A stretch of DNA of 64,000 bases, taken from the NCBI GenBank assembly GCA_016125225.1, contig WGME01000003.1, positions 310,001 through 374,000 of the forward strand, given 5' to 3'. Below, in pieces: positions 25,770 to 39,913 of the stretch. Below the pieces are notes generated by a model that saw nothing but the letters and a program-made list of their open reading frames with translations, did not search any database and was not told the DNA's origin. This stretch comes from a bacterium. Its GTDB lineage: Bacteria; Planctomycetota; Planctomycetia; Planctomycetales; Planctomycetaceae. Position numbers and translations under genes: made by a program. The first letter of the stretch is position 1. The number at the start of each line of letters is the position of its first letter.

Positions 25770-25840
25770 GAGAGACCTTGGTCGACTCGGTCATCTGACC
25801 GGCCGAACGTAGAGAGCACGCGGTCTCTCCACTGTTCGGC
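25770..25840 (+). promoter_or_regulatory. tuf leader with two mutually exclusive pairings
   Basis: In the 158-base gap between tRNA-Thr and tuf, GGTCTCTC (25822-25829) can pair with GAGAGACC (25770-25777). Alternatively its CTCTC can pair with the closer GAGAG inside a hairpin closed by GCCGAAC (25802-25808) and GTTCGGC (25834-25840). The two folds exclude each other. No T run follows, so this is a switch-like leader or a processing site, not a simple terminator. Confidence 0.45.
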
Positions 25841-25894
25841 AAGTGGATTAACCCGCACATCTTTTCTGGTGACTGAGAAAGCGTAGGAGCAGCA

Positions 25895-27091
25895 ATGGCG
25901 AAGGAAGTCTTTCAGCGCACGAAACCGCACGTGAACGTGGGCACGATCGGTCACATCGACCACGGTAAAACCACCACGACCGCGGCAATTCTGGCTGTGC
26001 AGACCGCGAAGGGTTTGGCCAAGTTCAAGAGCTATGCCGATATCGCCAAGGGTGGTACGGTCCGCGACGAAACCAAGACCGTGACCATCGCGGTCAGCCA
26101 CGTTGAATACGAAACCGATAAGCGGCACTACGCCCACATCGACTGTCCGGGCCACGCCGACTATATTAAGAACATGATCACCGGTGCCGCCCAGATGGAC
26201 GGCGCCATCCTCGTGGTGTCGGCTGCTGACGGTCCGATGCCCCAGACCCGCGAACACATTCTGCTCGCCAAGCAGGTGAACGTCCCCGCGCTGGTCGTCT
26301 TCCTCAACAAGTGCGATCTCGTTGACGACGAAGAGTTGCTCGAGCTCGTCGAGATGGAAATTCGCGACCTGCTCAACAAGTACGAATTCCCCGGCGACGA
26401 CATTCAGATCGTTCGTGGTAACGCCAAGGGTGCCTTGGATAACCCGGCCGATCCGAAGTTCAACGAGTGCATCGGGAACCTGATGGACGCGCTCGACGCG
26501 AACATCCCCGAGCCGAAGCGTGAAGCCGATAAGCCGTTCCTGATGGCCATCGAAGACGTCTTCTCGATCTCGGGTCGTGGTACCGTGGTCACAGGCCGTA
26601 TCGAAGCCGGCATTATCAAGGTGAACGAAAAGGTCCAACTCATCGGCCTCGCGCCGGTGCAGGACACCGTCGTCACCGGGATCGAAATGTTCAACAAGCT
26701 GCTGGACGAAGGCCAAGCAGGCGACAACGTCGGTCTGCTCCTTCGCGGTATCGACAAGGAGGCCGTGCAGCGTGGCCAGGTGCTCGCCAAGCCCGGCAGC
26801 ATCAACCCCCACTCGAAATTCGAGTGTAAGGTCTACGTGCTGAGTAAAGAGGAAGGTGGTCGTCACACCCCATTCTTCAACGGCTACAAACCGCAGTTCT
26901 ACTTCCGCACGACTGACGTCACCGGCTCTTCCAAGTTGCTGGATGGCGCTGAAATGTGCATGCCCGGCGATAACGTTCGCCTGGAAGTGACGCTCGGCAA
27001 GCCCATCGCCATGCAGGAAAACGTCCGTTTCGCCATCCGCGAAGGGGGCAAGACGGTCGGTTCCGGCGTTGTGACCAAGATTCTTGAGTAG
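25895..27091 (+). CDS. tuf: Elongation factor Tu
   Basis: The 398-aa protein is EF-Tu along its whole length. [11 protein letters not shown] is the P-loop (19-29), DCPGHADY is G3 and NKCDLVDD is G4. Domains 2 and 3 include [31 protein letters not shown] and [11 protein letters not shown]. It carries aminoacyl-tRNA to the ribosome. In switch I the usual RGITI is replaced by KTVTI (residues 61-65), preceded by [10 protein letters not shown]; the magnesium-coordinating Thr is kept. The start has GTAGGAG upstream. It follows four tRNA genes as tufB does in E. coli, and terminator-like hairpins follow. Confidence 0.98.
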   Translation: MAKEVFQRTKPHVNVGTIGHIDHGKTTTTAAILAVQTAKGLAKFKSYADIAKGGTVRDETKTVTIAVSHVEYETDKRHYAHIDCPGHADYIKNMITGAAQMDGAILVVSAADGPMPQTREHILLAKQVNVPALVVFLNKCDLVDDEELLELVEMEIRDLLNKYEFPGDDIQIVRGNAKGALDNPADPKFNECIGNLMDALDANIPEPKREADKPFLMAIEDVFSISGRGTVVTGRIEAGIIKVNEKVQLIGLAPVQDTVVTGIEMFNKLLDEGQAGDNVGLLLRGIDKEAVQRGQVLAKPGSINPHSKFECKVYVLSKEEGGRHTPFFNGYKPQFYFRTTDVTGSSKLLDGAEMCMPGDNVRLEVTLGKPIAMQENVRFAIREGGKTVGSGVVTKILE

Positions 27092-27101
27092 TTGCTGAAT
27101 T

Positions 27102-27128
27102 CCGCGGACTCTGTTCGCGGGCATTTTT
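27102..27128 (+). terminator. Weak terminator-like hairpin after tuf
   Basis: CCGCG (27102-27106) pairs with CGCGG (27116-27120) and is followed closely by a run of five T (27124-27128), 10 bases after the tuf stop. The stem is short. Confidence 0.5.
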
Positions 27129-27148
27129 ATGATCAGCTCAACGGATCG

Positions 27149-27178
27149 ACCCCGCCTTTGAAAGAGGGCGGGGTTGTT
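27149..27178 (+). terminator. Intrinsic terminator/attenuator between tuf and rpmG
   Basis: ACCCCGCC (27149-27156) pairs perfectly with GGCGGGGT (27167-27174) and is followed by a T-rich tail (TGTTT). It is stronger in stem than the preceding hairpin and should stop or reduce read-through from the abundant tRNA-tuf transcript into rpmG-secE-nusG. Confidence 0.7.
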
Positions 27179-27202
27179 TCCGCATCACAGGGAGTGGCGG
27201 CA

Positions 27203-27358
27203 ATGGCCCGCGAGTACGTCTGGCTTGAGTGTACCGAATCTGGCGAACGAAACTACCGTGTCAGCAAAGAGACGCGTGGTACCGAGCGCCTGGAATTGAA
27301 GAAGTATTGCAAGAAGTTGCGGAAGCACACGATTCATAAGGAATCGCGGAAGAAGTAG
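27203..27358 (+). CDS. rpmG: 50S ribosomal protein L33
   Basis: From the ATG at 27203, preceded by GGGAGTGG, the product is 51 aa and begins MAREYVWLECTESGERNYRV, then TRGTERLELKKYCKKLRKHT and HKESRKK, which is L33. The zinc-type L33 has two CxxC pairs. Here only the first Cys of each remains (CTES and CKKL), so zinc binding is probably lost. L33 contacts the E site of the 50S subunit. The order tuf-rpmG-tRNA-Trp-secE-nusG is common in bacteria. Confidence 0.93.
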   Translation: MAREYVWLECTESGERNYRVSKETRGTERLELKKYCKKLRKHTIHKESRKK

Positions 27359-27446
27359 GTATTCGGGTGTCAGTTCGGGTTCGGACCGTTGGGTGGAAGT
27401 TTCTTCTGGTGCCTGACTGCTGTAGCCCGAAGTTTTGCACCTCAAT

Positions 27447-27521
<75 letters not shown>

Positions 27522-27591
27522 GGAGATTCAGTCCCCATTGCAGCCCCGCGGATCATGAACTTGGTGTCGCAGGGAGGATGATGAAACGACC

Positions 27592-28023
27592 ATGGCGCGT
27601 GCCGAAAAGGCGGATGGATTCTGGCCCAGCATGCTGGCCGCCAGCCTGTATAAACGAAATCAGGGGCGACTCACCCGGCAGCTGACGGCTGCAGCGATTT
27701 TCGCCGCCATTGCCGTCGGTGCATGGGCGCTCTTTCAGACAGCGCTCGCTGATCTCGAAAAGCCAGTGCAGTACGGAATTACGGCTGCGCTCGTGGTGCT
27801 GGGGGCTTGGTTTGCCTATCGCATTGTGAACTACCCTGCCTTTGCAGACTTTCTGGTCGATGTGGAAGGCGAGATGGCTAAGGTCTCCTGGCCCAGTAAG
27901 GATGAGCTGCTGCGAGCCACGGCCGTAGTGCTGGTGACCATGTTTCTGCTGAGTTTCGTCCTGTTCATGTACGACCTGATCTGGCAGCAGTTACTGCGGG
28001 CCATCGGCATTATCAAGTTTTAA
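27592..28023 (+). CDS. secE: Preprotein translocase subunit SecE
   Basis: The 143-aa protein has three membrane segments, at about 30-52, 60-80 and 108-130, like E. coli SecE rather than the single-helix form. The conserved SecE core is FLVDVEGEMAKVSWPSKDEL before the last helix. SecE clamps SecY in the translocation channel. The start ATG at 27592 encodes MARAEKADGFWPSMLAA. It precedes nusG, the usual order, with 148 bases between the two reading frames. Confidence 0.95.
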   Translation: MARAEKADGFWPSMLAASLYKRNQGRLTRQLTAAAIFAAIAVGAWALFQTALADLEKPVQYGITAALVVLGAWFAYRIVNYPAFADFLVDVEGEMAKVSWPSKDELLRATAVVLVTMFLLSFVLFMYDLIWQQLLRAIGIIKF

Positions 28024-28171
28024 GGTACTGCGATTCACGGAATCTTGGCAAGTACCTTGCAAATGAGTTCGGGTCTTGGCATGATTCCCCGTTCCCCACA
28101 ATTGACCGCTGGCTGCGCTACCGGTGTTCGCCGACATCCCAAGTTTTAGTCAGCTGGTCTACGAGAGCGTG

Positions 28172-28753
28172 ATGGACAACCAATCAGCGAATACCGTGGA
28201 CACGACACCGCAAGACGGCGGCTTGCAGTGGTACGTCCTCAAGGTGCAAAGCAATCGCGAACGAACCATTCGCGATAATTTAAAGCGACGGATTCGACAA
28301 GAGGCGCTGGAAGAGTTCTTTGGCGACATTGTGATTCCGACGGAAAAAGTGATTGAGACCAAGAGCGGCAAGAAGCGAACGATTGAGCACAAGCTTTTTC
28401 CTGGCTATCTGATGATTCAGATGGCGCTAAATGACGACACATGGTATTTGGTTCGCAGCACCAGCGGTGTAGGTGATTTCACTGGTTCTGCCGGGAAGCC
28501 CATTCCCATGCAGGAACATGAGATTCAGCGGATGCTGGGTCGGGAAGAAAGTAAGAAGGAAGAGTCACCGCTGAAGGTGAAGGTTGACTTTCAGACGGGC
28601 GACCAGGTCAAAATTAAGGATGGGGCTTTCGAGAGCTTTGAGGGGACGATCGAAGCGATCGATGAGGCCAACGGTAAAATTACAGTGCTGATTCAGATTT
28701 TCGGGCGACCAACGCCTGTCGATCTGGAGTACTGGCAGGTGGAACGCGTGTGA
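28172..28753 (+). CDS. nusG: Transcription termination/antitermination protein NusG
   Basis: I prefer the ATG at 28172 (193 aa) to the frame start at 28124 because [20 protein letters not shown] then begins near residue 18. The NGN domain contains [16 protein letters not shown] and [12 protein letters not shown], followed by TSGVGDFTG. The KOW domain is [20 protein letters not shown] with [16 protein letters not shown] at the end. NusG binds the RNA polymerase clamp, modulates pausing and links to Rho and the ribosome. It is placed before rplK, as in most bacteria. Confidence 0.96.
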   Translation: MDNQSANTVDTTPQDGGLQWYVLKVQSNRERTIRDNLKRRIRQEALEEFFGDIVIPTEKVIETKSGKKRTIEHKLFPGYLMIQMALNDDTWYLVRSTSGVGDFTGSAGKPIPMQEHEIQRMLGREESKKEESPLKVKVDFQTGDQVKIKDGAFESFEGTIEAIDEANGKITVLIQIFGRPTPVDLEYWQVERV

Positions 28754-28838
28754 TCTCGGCTCGGCCGCAGGTCACAATTCTTATGAAAAGTTGCACGGGA
28801 TCGCCTCAAATGGTAGTCCTGTTGGATGATGAGACGGA

Positions 28839-29273
28839 ATGGCAAAAAAAGCAGCAAAGATTAAGGCTCAGGTCAAGGTTCAGATTGCTGGCGGCAAAGC
28901 CACGCCTGCTCCTCCCGTTGGTACCGCGCTGGGTCCTCACGGGATCAACCTGGGTCAGTTCGTCTCGCAGTTCAACGAACGAACTCGTGATCTGAACGGC
29001 ATGGTTGTGCCGGCCGTGATCACGATTTACGAAGACCGTTCGTTTTCCTTCGAACTCAAGAGTCCGCCCGCTTCGGTGTTGTTGAAGCAGGCGGCCAAAC
29101 TGGCCAAGGGAGCCGTTAATCCCAAGACCGAAAAGGTCGGCACTGTGTCTAAGGCTCAGGTGCTGGAAATTGCCAAGACAAAGATGGAAGATCTCAATGC
29201 CATTGACCTTGAGGCTGCTGGCCGGATGATTGCCGGCACGGCCCGAAGCATGGGTATTGAGGTTTTGGACTAG
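28839..29273 (+). CDS. rplK: 50S ribosomal protein L11
   Basis: The 144-aa product begins [20 protein letters not shown] and contains the invariant [20 protein letters not shown] and the RNA-binding C-terminal domain [20 protein letters not shown], then [15 protein letters not shown]11 forms the GTPase-associated centre with 23S rRNA helices 43-44. The 85-base leader after nusG may hold an L1 feedback site, but I could not define one. rplA follows after 52 bases. Confidence 0.97.
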   Translation: MAKKAAKIKAQVKVQIAGGKATPAPPVGTALGPHGINLGQFVSQFNERTRDLNGMVVPAVITIYEDRSFSFELKSPPASVLLKQAAKLAKGAVNPKTEKVGTVSKAQVLEIAKTKMEDLNAIDLEAAGRMIAGTARSMGIEVLD

Positions 29274-29325
29274 TCGTCGCGATTTTCATGCCCCGCTCAC
29301 AGTTGCTCGTTGAGGAAAGTGTGTC

Positions 29326-30030
29326 ATGGCTCACGTTTCGAAGCGGTTCGCTCATCTGCTGAAGCAGGTTGAGTCGGCCGGAACTCTGGAAGCGACCGCT
29401 GCGGTCAAGTTGCTGCAGTCCCTCGAGCCCAGCCTTCCCGCCACGATTAAAAAGTGCAAGTTCGACCAGACAGTGACCTTGGCCGTCCGCTTGGGGGTTG
29501 ACCCGAAGCAGGCTGATCAGCGCGTGCGTGGTTCGGTGGTGCTTCCGCACGGTATTGGCAAGGCTAAGCGTGTCTTGGTTTTCTGCCAGGGCGACAATGT
29601 GGGCGTGGCTCAAGCGGCTGGGGCCGACTTCGCTGGCGGCAAGGAGCTTGCGGACAAGGTGAAGGATGGCTGGACCGATTTCGATGTCGCCATCGCCACT
29701 CCCGATATGATGGGTGTTGTTGGTCCGCTCGGTCGCGTGCTCGGCCCTCGTGGTTTGATGCCCTCGCCACGTGCTGGTACTGTGACTCAGGATATCGCCA
29801 CCGCGGTGAAAGAATATAAAGCGGGCAAGGTGGAGTTCCGCTGTGACGACGGCGGCAACATTCACTGTGTGGTTGGCAAGCTGTCGTTCTCGGAAACCAT
29901 GCTGGTTGAGAACATGGAAGCGCTGATGAAGTATCTGCGCTCACTGAAGCCGGCCACATCCAAAGGTCAATACATTCGCAACGTCTGCCTGACCGCGACC
30001 ATGTCGCCCGGTGTCAGTGTCTCGTTGTAG
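29326..30030 (+). CDS. rplA: 50S ribosomal protein L1
   Basis: The 234-aa protein has L1 hallmarks: [59 protein letters not shown] with [13 protein letters not shown], and a C-terminal [20 protein letters not shown]1 binds the mobile stalk of 23S rRNA and, in many bacteria, represses rplKA. It overlaps no gene, and rplJ follows after 70 bases containing a small CGCTGG/CCAGCG hairpin (30032-30059). Confidence 0.97.
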   Translation: MAHVSKRFAHLLKQVESAGTLEATAAVKLLQSLEPSLPATIKKCKFDQTVTLAVRLGVDPKQADQRVRGSVVLPHGIGKAKRVLVFCQGDNVGVAQAAGADFAGGKELADKVKDGWTDFDVAIATPDMMGVVGPLGRVLGPRGLMPSPRAGTVTQDIATAVKEYKAGKVEFRCDDGGNIHCVVGKLSFSETMLVENMEALMKYLRSLKPATSKGQYIRNVCLTATMSPGVSVSL

Positions 30031-30100
30031 TCGCTGGGTGCCGCCCAAGTCGGCCAGCGTCCCCAATGTTCCGTGAATCAGCGAGTCAGGTTGAAAGACT

Positions 30101-30631
30101 ATGAGCAAACTCGTCAAGAATATGATGATCAGCGACCTGCAGGCTGAGCTGGGTGAAATCCGCGAAGTCCTGGTGGTTGATGTTTCCAAGCTCAACGCCG
30201 TTGCTACGAATAAATGGCGTCTGGATCTGCAGAAGAAAAAGATCCGTGTGGTTGGCGTGCGGAATGCCGTCGCCAGCAAGGCCTTGTCGGACATTGGTCT
30301 GACCGGGATTCGCGAAGTGCTGTCGGGTCCGTCTGCCATCGTCTGGGGCGGTGAAGACATCGTCGCCCTTGCGAAGGAAATCACGGCGGCGGTCAAGTCG
30401 ATCACCGATTTGAAAATCAAAGGCGGGGCGATTGGTGGAACTTCGCTGTCGGCAGATGATGTCGACAGTCTGAGCAAGAGCCCGGGTCGCCTCGAACTGT
30501 TGTCGCAGATTTCGGGTCTCATTCGCAGCCCCGGTGGAAGTCTGGCTGGTGCCATTCAAGGCCCCGGTGGGCGTCTGGCTGGTTGCGTCAAGGCCATCGC
30601 AGACAAGGAAGATGCCCCCTCGGAAGGTTGA
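30101..30631 (+). CDS. rplJ: 50S ribosomal protein L10
   Basis: The 176-aa product is L10: MSKLVKNMMISDLQAELGEI, LQKKKIRVVGVRNAVASKAL and the C-terminal helix LLSQISGLIRSPGGSLAGAI that carries L7/L12 dimers. It is the base of the ribosomal stalk. The 70-base upstream gap is much shorter than the E. coli rplJ leader, so E. coli-type L10 autoregulation is uncertain here. rplL follows 126 bases downstream. Confidence 0.95.
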   Translation: MSKLVKNMMISDLQAELGEIREVLVVDVSKLNAVATNKWRLDLQKKKIRVVGVRNAVASKALSDIGLTGIREVLSGPSAIVWGGEDIVALAKEITAAVKSITDLKIKGGAIGGTSLSADDVDSLSKSPGRLELLSQISGLIRSPGGSLAGAIQGPGGRLAGCVKAIADKEDAPSEG

Positions 30632-30757
30632 GTCTAATCACAGGCTCGCCTGCTGAATGTGGATAAGTGTGCAAGCTGGTCGACGGGTCGCGAGGCGCGA
30701 ACGTCAGTCAAGAATCCTCGGAAATTGTCCTGCAAAGAGAAAGGTCGGGAATCAGAA

Positions 30758-31156
30758 ATGGCGGAATTCGACGCCTCGATTAAGGAACTGGGTGACAAGA
30801 TTGTCGAGCTGAGCCTGCTCCAGGCGAAGCAACTGGTCGACTACCTCAAGGAAGTTCACGGCATCGAGCCCGCTGGTGGTGGCGCTGTGATGATGGCTGC
30901 CATGCCAGGTGCTGGCGGCGCTGCGGCCCCGGCTGCCGAAGAAAAGACCGAATTCGACGTTGTCCTTACCGGTTTCGGCGACAACAAGATCGCCGTCATC
31001 AAGGTGGTGCGCAGTGCGACCGGTCTTGGCCTCAAGGAAGCCAAGGACTTGGTGGAAGGTGTGCCGAAGCCGCTGAAGACCGGCTTGCCGAAGGAAGATG
31101 CCGAGAAGCTGAAGGCCGAAGTGGAAGCTGCCGGCGGCAAGGCCGAAGTGAAGTAG
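30758..31156 (+). CDS. rplL: 50S ribosomal protein L7/L12
   Basis: The product is 132 aa from the ATG at 30758 (AAAGAGAAAGG upstream). An N-terminal dimerisation domain [17 protein letters not shown] leads into an Ala/Gly-rich hinge, then the factor-binding domain [39 protein letters not shown] and [20 protein letters not shown]. The frame extends back to 30659 but that part is not L12-like. L7/L12 recruits the translational GTPases, here EF-Tu and EF-G from the same cluster. Confidence 0.96.
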   Translation: MAEFDASIKELGDKIVELSLLQAKQLVDYLKEVHGIEPAGGGAVMMAAMPGAGGAAAPAAEEKTEFDVVLTGFGDNKIAVIKVVRSATGLGLKEAKDLVEGVPKPLKTGLPKEDAEKLKAEVEAAGGKAEVK

Positions 31157-31625
31157 CGACTGGTCGTTCAGGCAGGGTTCAGTATCCGTTGCCGTTTGAG
31201 ACAATCGGAAGGCTGAGCTGGGATCTTTCTGGGTGATTTGACCTTTGCGGTCGTTCAGCTTATTCTGGTGAGTTACGTTAGGTCAGCCTGGAGAATCGAT
31301 GGTTCTCCGGGCTACCTGCCGTTGGTCTCATCAGAATGGCTTTGCACTCGACGTCAGCAAGGAACGCGGATGTTGTCATCGCACACTGTGCCGCCTATTG
31401 CCTATCACCCGGTCTGCTCCATTCCTGAAGACATTATGTGGTCTGTGCATTGTCTGCCGCTCATTCAGTGGGAGATGCCGCACGGTCTCATGGCCACCGT
31501 TTAAGGTGCGGTTCGCTGTCGTCAATGTTGTCTTAGTAGGATTGTGCGGCGAGTCTCGGCGTCTGGCGACCTGACGGCTCTTCGCGGTGTATTACGATCT
31601 TCCGGATTCCGAGGAACAGCCTCGT
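31157..31625 (+). other. Long rplL-rpoB intergenic region
   Basis: A 469-base gap separates rplL from rpoB. It holds one clear hairpin, CCTGGAGAA/TTCTCCGGG (31287-31311, one wobble pair), with no T run. I see no convincing -35/-10 pair and no real gene; the frame at 31238-31504 has no recognisable features. In E. coli this gap holds an attenuator and an RNase III site. Confidence 0.5.
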
Positions 31626-35336
<3,711 letters not shown>

Positions 35337-35426
35337 CACGCTCGCTGCCCAGTCTGCGTGAGAGAGAAACGCTTCTCTCTCGGGTTCCCTGAAGTTCGCC
35401 CTGACGTTCATTGAGGAGCACATGCC

Positions 35427-38400
35427 GTGAGTGCTACCGTAGAAACCAGTTACGATCGCGTTAACGAATATTCGGCCGTCAAGATTGGACTGGCCAGCCC
35501 GCACGATATTCGCAGTTGGTCGTTCGGCGAAGTCAAGAAGCCGGAAACCATCAACTACCGCACCTATCGCCCCGAGCGCGATGGTCTGTTCTGCGAACGG
35601 ATCTTTGGCCCGGAGAAGGATTGGGAATGTGCCTGCGGCAAGTACCGCGGCATGAAGTACAAGGGCATGATCTGCGACCGCTGCGGCGTGAAAGTGACTC
35701 ACAGCCGCGTTCGCCGCAAGCGCATGGGCCACATCGAACTCGCGGCCCCGGTCGTGCACATCTGGTTCTTCAAGTCGATGCCCAGCCGCTTGGGTGCGCT
35801 GCTGAACATCAAGACCACCTCGCTGGAAAAGGTCGTCTATTTCCAGGATTACGTGGTCATCGATCCGGGTGATACGCCGCTCCGCAAAGGTCAGTTGCTG
35901 ACCGAAGAAGAGTGTCGGCAGGCCCGTGCCAAGTACGGCGAAACGTCCTTCGATGCCGATATGGGTGCTGAAGCCGTCAAGAAGCTCTTGATGGGCCTGA
36001 ACCTCACCGAGCTATCGGTGCAACTGCGGGCGGAACTCAAGAAGACTTCCAGCCAGCAGAAGAAGAAGGAACTCATCAAGCGGCTGAAGATCGCGGAAGC
36101 CCTGCGCGACAGCGATAACCGTCCGGAGTGGATGGTGCTCGACTGCGTGCCGGTGATCCCGCCCGATTTGCGTCCGCTGGTGCTGCTCGATTCGGGCAAC
36201 TTCGCCACCAGCGATTTGAACGATCTCTATCGCCGCATCATCAACCGGAACAACCGACTGAAGAAGCTGGTTGACCTCAATGCTCCCGAGGTCATCGTCC
36301 GCAACGAAAAGCGGATGTTGCAGCAATCGGTCGATGCGTTGTTTGATAACAACCGCTGCAAGCGCCCGGTGCTCGGTTCGTCGAACCGTCCGCTGAAGTC
36401 GCTGACCGATATGATCAAGGGTAAGCAAGGCCGCTTCCGTGAAAACCTGCTCGGTAAGCGCGTCGATTACTCGGCTCGTTCGGTCATCGTCGTCGGCCCG
36501 AACCTGCAGCTCTATCAATGCGGTCTGCCTAAGAAGATTGCTCTCGAACTGTTCCAGCCCTTCATCATTCGCCGCCTGAAGGAACTCGGCCATGCCGATA
36601 CCATCAAGTCGGCGAAGCGGATGCTCGAACGCCGTGACGAAGAGGTGTGGGATATTCTCGAAGAGGTGATCACCAATCACCCGGTGCTGCTTAACCGTGC
36701 TCCGACTCTGCACCGTATGGGTATCCAGGCCTTCGAACCAATTCTGGTCGAAGGGAACGCTATTCGCATCCACCCGTTGGTCTGCAAAGGCTTCAATGCC
36801 GACTTCGACGGCGACCAGATGGCGGTCCACCTGCCGCTGTCGATCGAAGCCCAGGTCGAAGCCACCACGCTGATGATGTCGACCAACAACATCTTCAGCC
36901 CGCAGAACGGTTCGCCCATTATTTCGCCGTCGCAAGACATCGTAATGGGTTGCTACTATGCCACGCTTCGTAAAGAAGGTCGGCCTGGTCATGGCATGAA
37001 GTTCGCCAACCTGCAGGAAGTGCACACCGCGTTGCTGCACAAGAAGGTCACGCTCCATACCACCGTGAAGGTGCGGCTGGGGAAAGACAAGCGGGTGAAA
37101 GGCGAAGGGGCCGAGACCTTCAAAAAGGGCGGCATGGTGGAAACCAGTGTCGGCCGCGTGATGTTCAACGACATCCTGCCCGCGAAGATGTCGTACTACA
37201 ACATCACCATGAAGAGCAAAGACTTGGCTGCGGTGATTTCCGATTGTTATCTGGAACTCGGACGTCGCGCCACAATTGGTCTGCTCGACAAGATGAAGGA
37301 ATTCGGCTTCCTGCAGTCGACCCGTTCGGGCCTGTCATTCGCCACCAGCGATTTGCGGACTCCGTCCAATAAGGAGTCGGTGATTGGCGAAGCCGAAAAG
37401 CTCGTGCTGCAGACTCAGAAGCTGTACGACAAGGGACTCATTACCGCCCGCGAACGGTATGAGAAGGTGCTCGATACCTGGACTCACGCCTCGGAACAAA
37501 TCCGCGGCGCGATGATGGATGCCTTCAAGCATGATGTCCGTGGCGATGGCGGCTACTGCAACCCGATTTACCTGATGGCCGACTCCGGTGCCCGCGGTGG
37601 TCAGGAGCAGATTCGTCAGCTCGCCGGGATGCGTGGTTTGATGGCCAAGCCGTCAGGCGAAATTATCGAAACCCCCATCAAGGCCAACTTCCGCGAAGGT
37701 CTGTCGGTGCTGGAATACTTCAGCTCGACGCACGGTGCCCGTAAGGGTTTGGCCGATACCGCCCTCAAAACGGCGGACAGCGGTTACTTGACCCGTAAGC
37801 TCGCCGATATCTGCCAGAACCTCGTCATCACCACGCACGACTGCGGAACCACCAAGGGGATCACCCGTGGGGTCGTCTATCGCGGTGAGAAGGTGGAAGT
37901 CGGTCTGGCCGAAGCCATTCGTGGCCGCGTCAGCCGTACCAACATCGTTAACCCGATCACCGACGAATCGATCGTGCGTGAAAACGAGATGATCACCGTT
38001 GATATCGCCCGCCGCATCGAGGAAATGGGTCTGGAGAAAATCCAGGTCCGTAGCCCGATGACCTGCGAAGCCGATCTCGGCCTGTGCCGCCTGTGCTACG
38101 GGATGGACCTTTCCACCGGGGCGTTGGTCGAAGAAGGTTTGGCCACCGGGATCATCGCCGCACAGTCGATCGGTGAACCCGGCACGCAGCTTACGATGCG
38201 TACCTTCCACATCGGTGGGGTCGCCATTAAGGATGTGCAGGAAAACGAGCTCAAGACTCGCCGCGCTGGTCGCGTGCGGTATGTTCGCATCCGCAGCGTA
38301 GTCAACGCCGAAGGCCGCAGCGTGGTCTTGGGTCGAAATGGTGAAGTCACCATTATCGATGCCAAGGAACGCGAACTCGAACGCTACCAGATTCCCGCTG

Positions 38401-39716
38401 GTGCCGTGCTGATGATCGCCGAAGATGAGATGATCGAAGCCGGTCAGACCATCTGTAACTGGGACCCGCACGCCATTCCGATTCTCTGCGAAGTTGGCGG
38501 TAAGGTGCGTTTCGAAGACCTCATCGAAGGTCAGTCGATGCGAACCGAAAAGGATTCCAGCGGCAACGCTCGGCGAACCGTCATCGAGCATAAGGGCGAT
38601 CTGCATCCGCAGGTCATTCTTGAAGACCAGTCGGGCAAGATCCTCGACTTCTACTACCTGCCCGAACGGGCCAGTATCGATGTGCTCGAAGCCCAGCAGG
38701 TCACCGCTGGTAGTGTGCTCGCCAAGGTTCCCCGCGAAAGCCAGGGAACGATGGATATCACCGGCGGTCTCCCCCGCGTCACCGAACTCTTCGAAGCTCG
38801 CAAGCCGAAAGACCCGGCCATCATCGCCGAGATCGATGGCGAGGTCGACCTCCGAGCCGAGAAGAAGCGTGGCAAGCGAATTATCGTGGTCCGTGGTCCG
38901 GACGGCACGGAAAAAGAACACATCATTCCCCACGGTAAGCAGTTGCTCGTTCACAATGGCGACCTCATTCGTGCTGGGGATGCCTTGGTGCGTGGCCCGC
39001 TGGTGCCGCAGGACATTCTCGCCGTCAGTGGTGAAGAAGCGGTCCAGCAGTACCTACTCCACGAAATTCAAAGCGTGTACCGTGCTCAGCGGGTGGCGAT
39101 CGACGATAAGCACATCGAACTCGTCGTGTCACAGATGCTACGGAAAGTGAAAGTGGAAGACGTGGGCGATACGACGCTGCTGCCAGGCGTGCTCATCGAC
39201 CGCTTCGAATTCCGCAAGTACAACCAGGCTTTGCAGTCGTCGCTGCGAGTGACCGATCCGGGCGATTCGGAATTCCAGGAAGGGGATGTCGTTCCCACGG
39301 AAACGATCCAGCAGGTGAATGCCGAACTCGAAGCCGCTGGAGCCAAGGAAGTCAAAACGGCCAAGCCGAAGCCCGCCACCGCGACGACCCAGTTGCTGGG
39401 GATCACCAAGGCCGCCGTTCAAAGCGAAAGCTACATTTCGGCCGCGAGCTTCCAGGAAACGACGAAGGTGCTGACCGAAGCGGCCATCGCCGGCAAGTCC
39501 GACCCCTTGCTGGGCCTGAAGGAAAACGTGATCCTTGGCCACTTGATTCCCGCTGGTACGGGATTCAAAGTGCATCAGCAGTCAGAAGTTCGGATCAAGC
39601 CGGAAGCCCTGGCGGAAATTTACGCCGAACGCGACCGGATTCTGGCGGCCCGGGCCAATATGTTGAACGAACCCGACCTGTCGGGGAGCAGCAATTTCCT
39701 GGGAGACAAGCTGTAA
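35427..39716 (+). CDS. rpoC: DNA-directed RNA polymerase subunit beta'
   Basis: The product is 1429 aa from a GTG at 35427, with GAGGAG 8 bases upstream. An ATG at 35422 is out of frame and stops after two codons. The N-terminal zinc site is C68, C70, C83, C86. The catalytic Mg2+ motif NADFDGDQM has Asp 459, 461 and 463. The second zinc site is C806, C880, C887, C890. Trigger-loop and bridge-helix blocks ([20 protein letters not shown], then [20 protein letters not shown]) are intact. The C-terminus has an unremarkable basic and Ala-rich stretch near residues 1300-1330. Confidence 0.98.
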   Translation: MSATVETSYDRVNEYSAVKIGLASPHDIRSWSFGEVKKPETINYRTYRPERDGLFCERIFGPEKDWECACGKYRGMKYKGMICDRCGVKVTHSRVRRKRMGHIELAAPVVHIWFFKSMPSRLGALLNIKTTSLEKVVYFQDYVVIDPGDTPLRKGQLLTEEECRQARAKYGETSFDADMGAEAVKKLLMGLNLTELSVQLRAELKKTSSQQKKKELIKRLKIAEALRDSDNRPEWMVLDCVPVIPPDLRPLVLLDSGNFATSDLNDLYRRIINRNNRLKKLVDLNAPEVIVRNEKRMLQQSVDALFDNNRCKRPVLGSSNRPLKSLTDMIKGKQGRFRENLLGKRVDYSARSVIVVGPNLQLYQCGLPKKIALELFQPFIIRRLKELGHADTIKSAKRMLERRDEEVWDILEEVITNHPVLLNRAPTLHRMGIQAFEPILVEGNAIRIHPLVCKGFNADFDGDQMAVHLPLSIEAQVEATTLMMSTNNIFSPQNGSPIISPSQDIVMGCYYATLRKEGRPGHGMKFANLQEVHTALLHKKVTLHTTVKVRLGKDKRVKGEGAETFKKGGMVETSVGRVMFNDILPAKMSYYNITMKSKDLAAVISDCYLELGRRATIGLLDKMKEFGFLQSTRSGLSFATSDLRTPSNKESVIGEAEKLVLQTQKLYDKGLITARERYEKVLDTWTHASEQIRGAMMDAFKHDVRGDGGYCNPIYLMADSGARGGQEQIRQLAGMRGLMAKPSGEIIETPIKANFREGLSVLEYFSSTHGARKGLADTALKTADSGYLTRKLADICQNLVITTHDCGTTKGITRGVVYRGEKVEVGLAEAIRGRVSRTNIVNPITDESIVRENEMITVDIARRIEEMGLEKIQVRSPMTCEADLGLCRLCYGMDLSTGALVEEGLATGIIAAQSIGEPGTQLTMRTFHIGGVAIKDVQENELKTRRAGRVRYVRIRSVVNAEGRSVVLGRNGEVTIIDAKERELERYQIPAGAVLMIAEDEMIEAGQTICNWDPHAIPILCEVGGKVRFEDLIEGQSMRTEKDSSGNARRTVIEHKGDLHPQVILEDQSGKILDFYYLPERASIDVLEAQQVTAGSVLAKVPRESQGTMDITGGLPRVTELFEARKPKDPAIIAEIDGEVDLRAEKKRGKRIIVVRGPDGTEKEHIIPHGKQLLVHNGDLIRAGDALVRGPLVPQDILAVSGEEAVQQYLLHEIQSVYRAQRVAIDDKHIELVVSQMLRKVKVEDVGDTTLLPGVLIDRFEFRKYNQALQSSLRVTDPGDSEFQEGDVVPTETIQQVNAELEAAGAKEVKTAKPKPATATTQLLGITKAAVQSESYISAASFQETTKVLTEAAIAGKSDPLLGLKENVILGHLIPAGTGFKVHQQSEVRIKPEALAEIYAERDRILAARANMLNEPDLSGSSNFLGDKL

Positions 39717-39913
39717 GCCGTGCTCTGGCTGTTGGTTAACGCCGCCACCAGAGGAATTGGGACTTCCATGCGGGGACCCTTGCAGTTTCAGACGAACCGT
39801 TCTAAACTGCTGGCTTCCCGCACACCGATGTCATTGACCACATAAGTCAGTCTGGTGACAGGTTATTGTGCTTTTGGGCCGATTTCCGTCACAGGGATGT
39901 TCAGGTAGTTTTC
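39717..39913 (+). other. rpoC-rpsL intergenic region with a hairpin
   Basis: This 197-base gap contains a two-part helix: GCGGG (39770-39774) with CCCGC (39817-39821), and inside it GCAGTTT (39782-39788) with AAACTGC (39804-39810). There is no T run. It could be a leader or a Rho-assisted stop. I see no clear promoter for rpsL. Confidence 0.4.

Noticed and set aside
25610-27124. 504-codon minus frame antisense to tuf
   Set aside because: Shadow of the tuf coding strand and of the tRNA leader; no protein-like domain is visible.
28754-28838. Candidate L1 feedback site before rplK
   Set aside because: GATGAG occurs near a possible TCC/GGA stem, but I could not define a stable L1-type motif.
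31238-31504. 88-codon frame in the rplL-rpoB gap
   Set aside because: No ribosome site, no domains and no plausible conserved character; more likely non-coding leader sequence.
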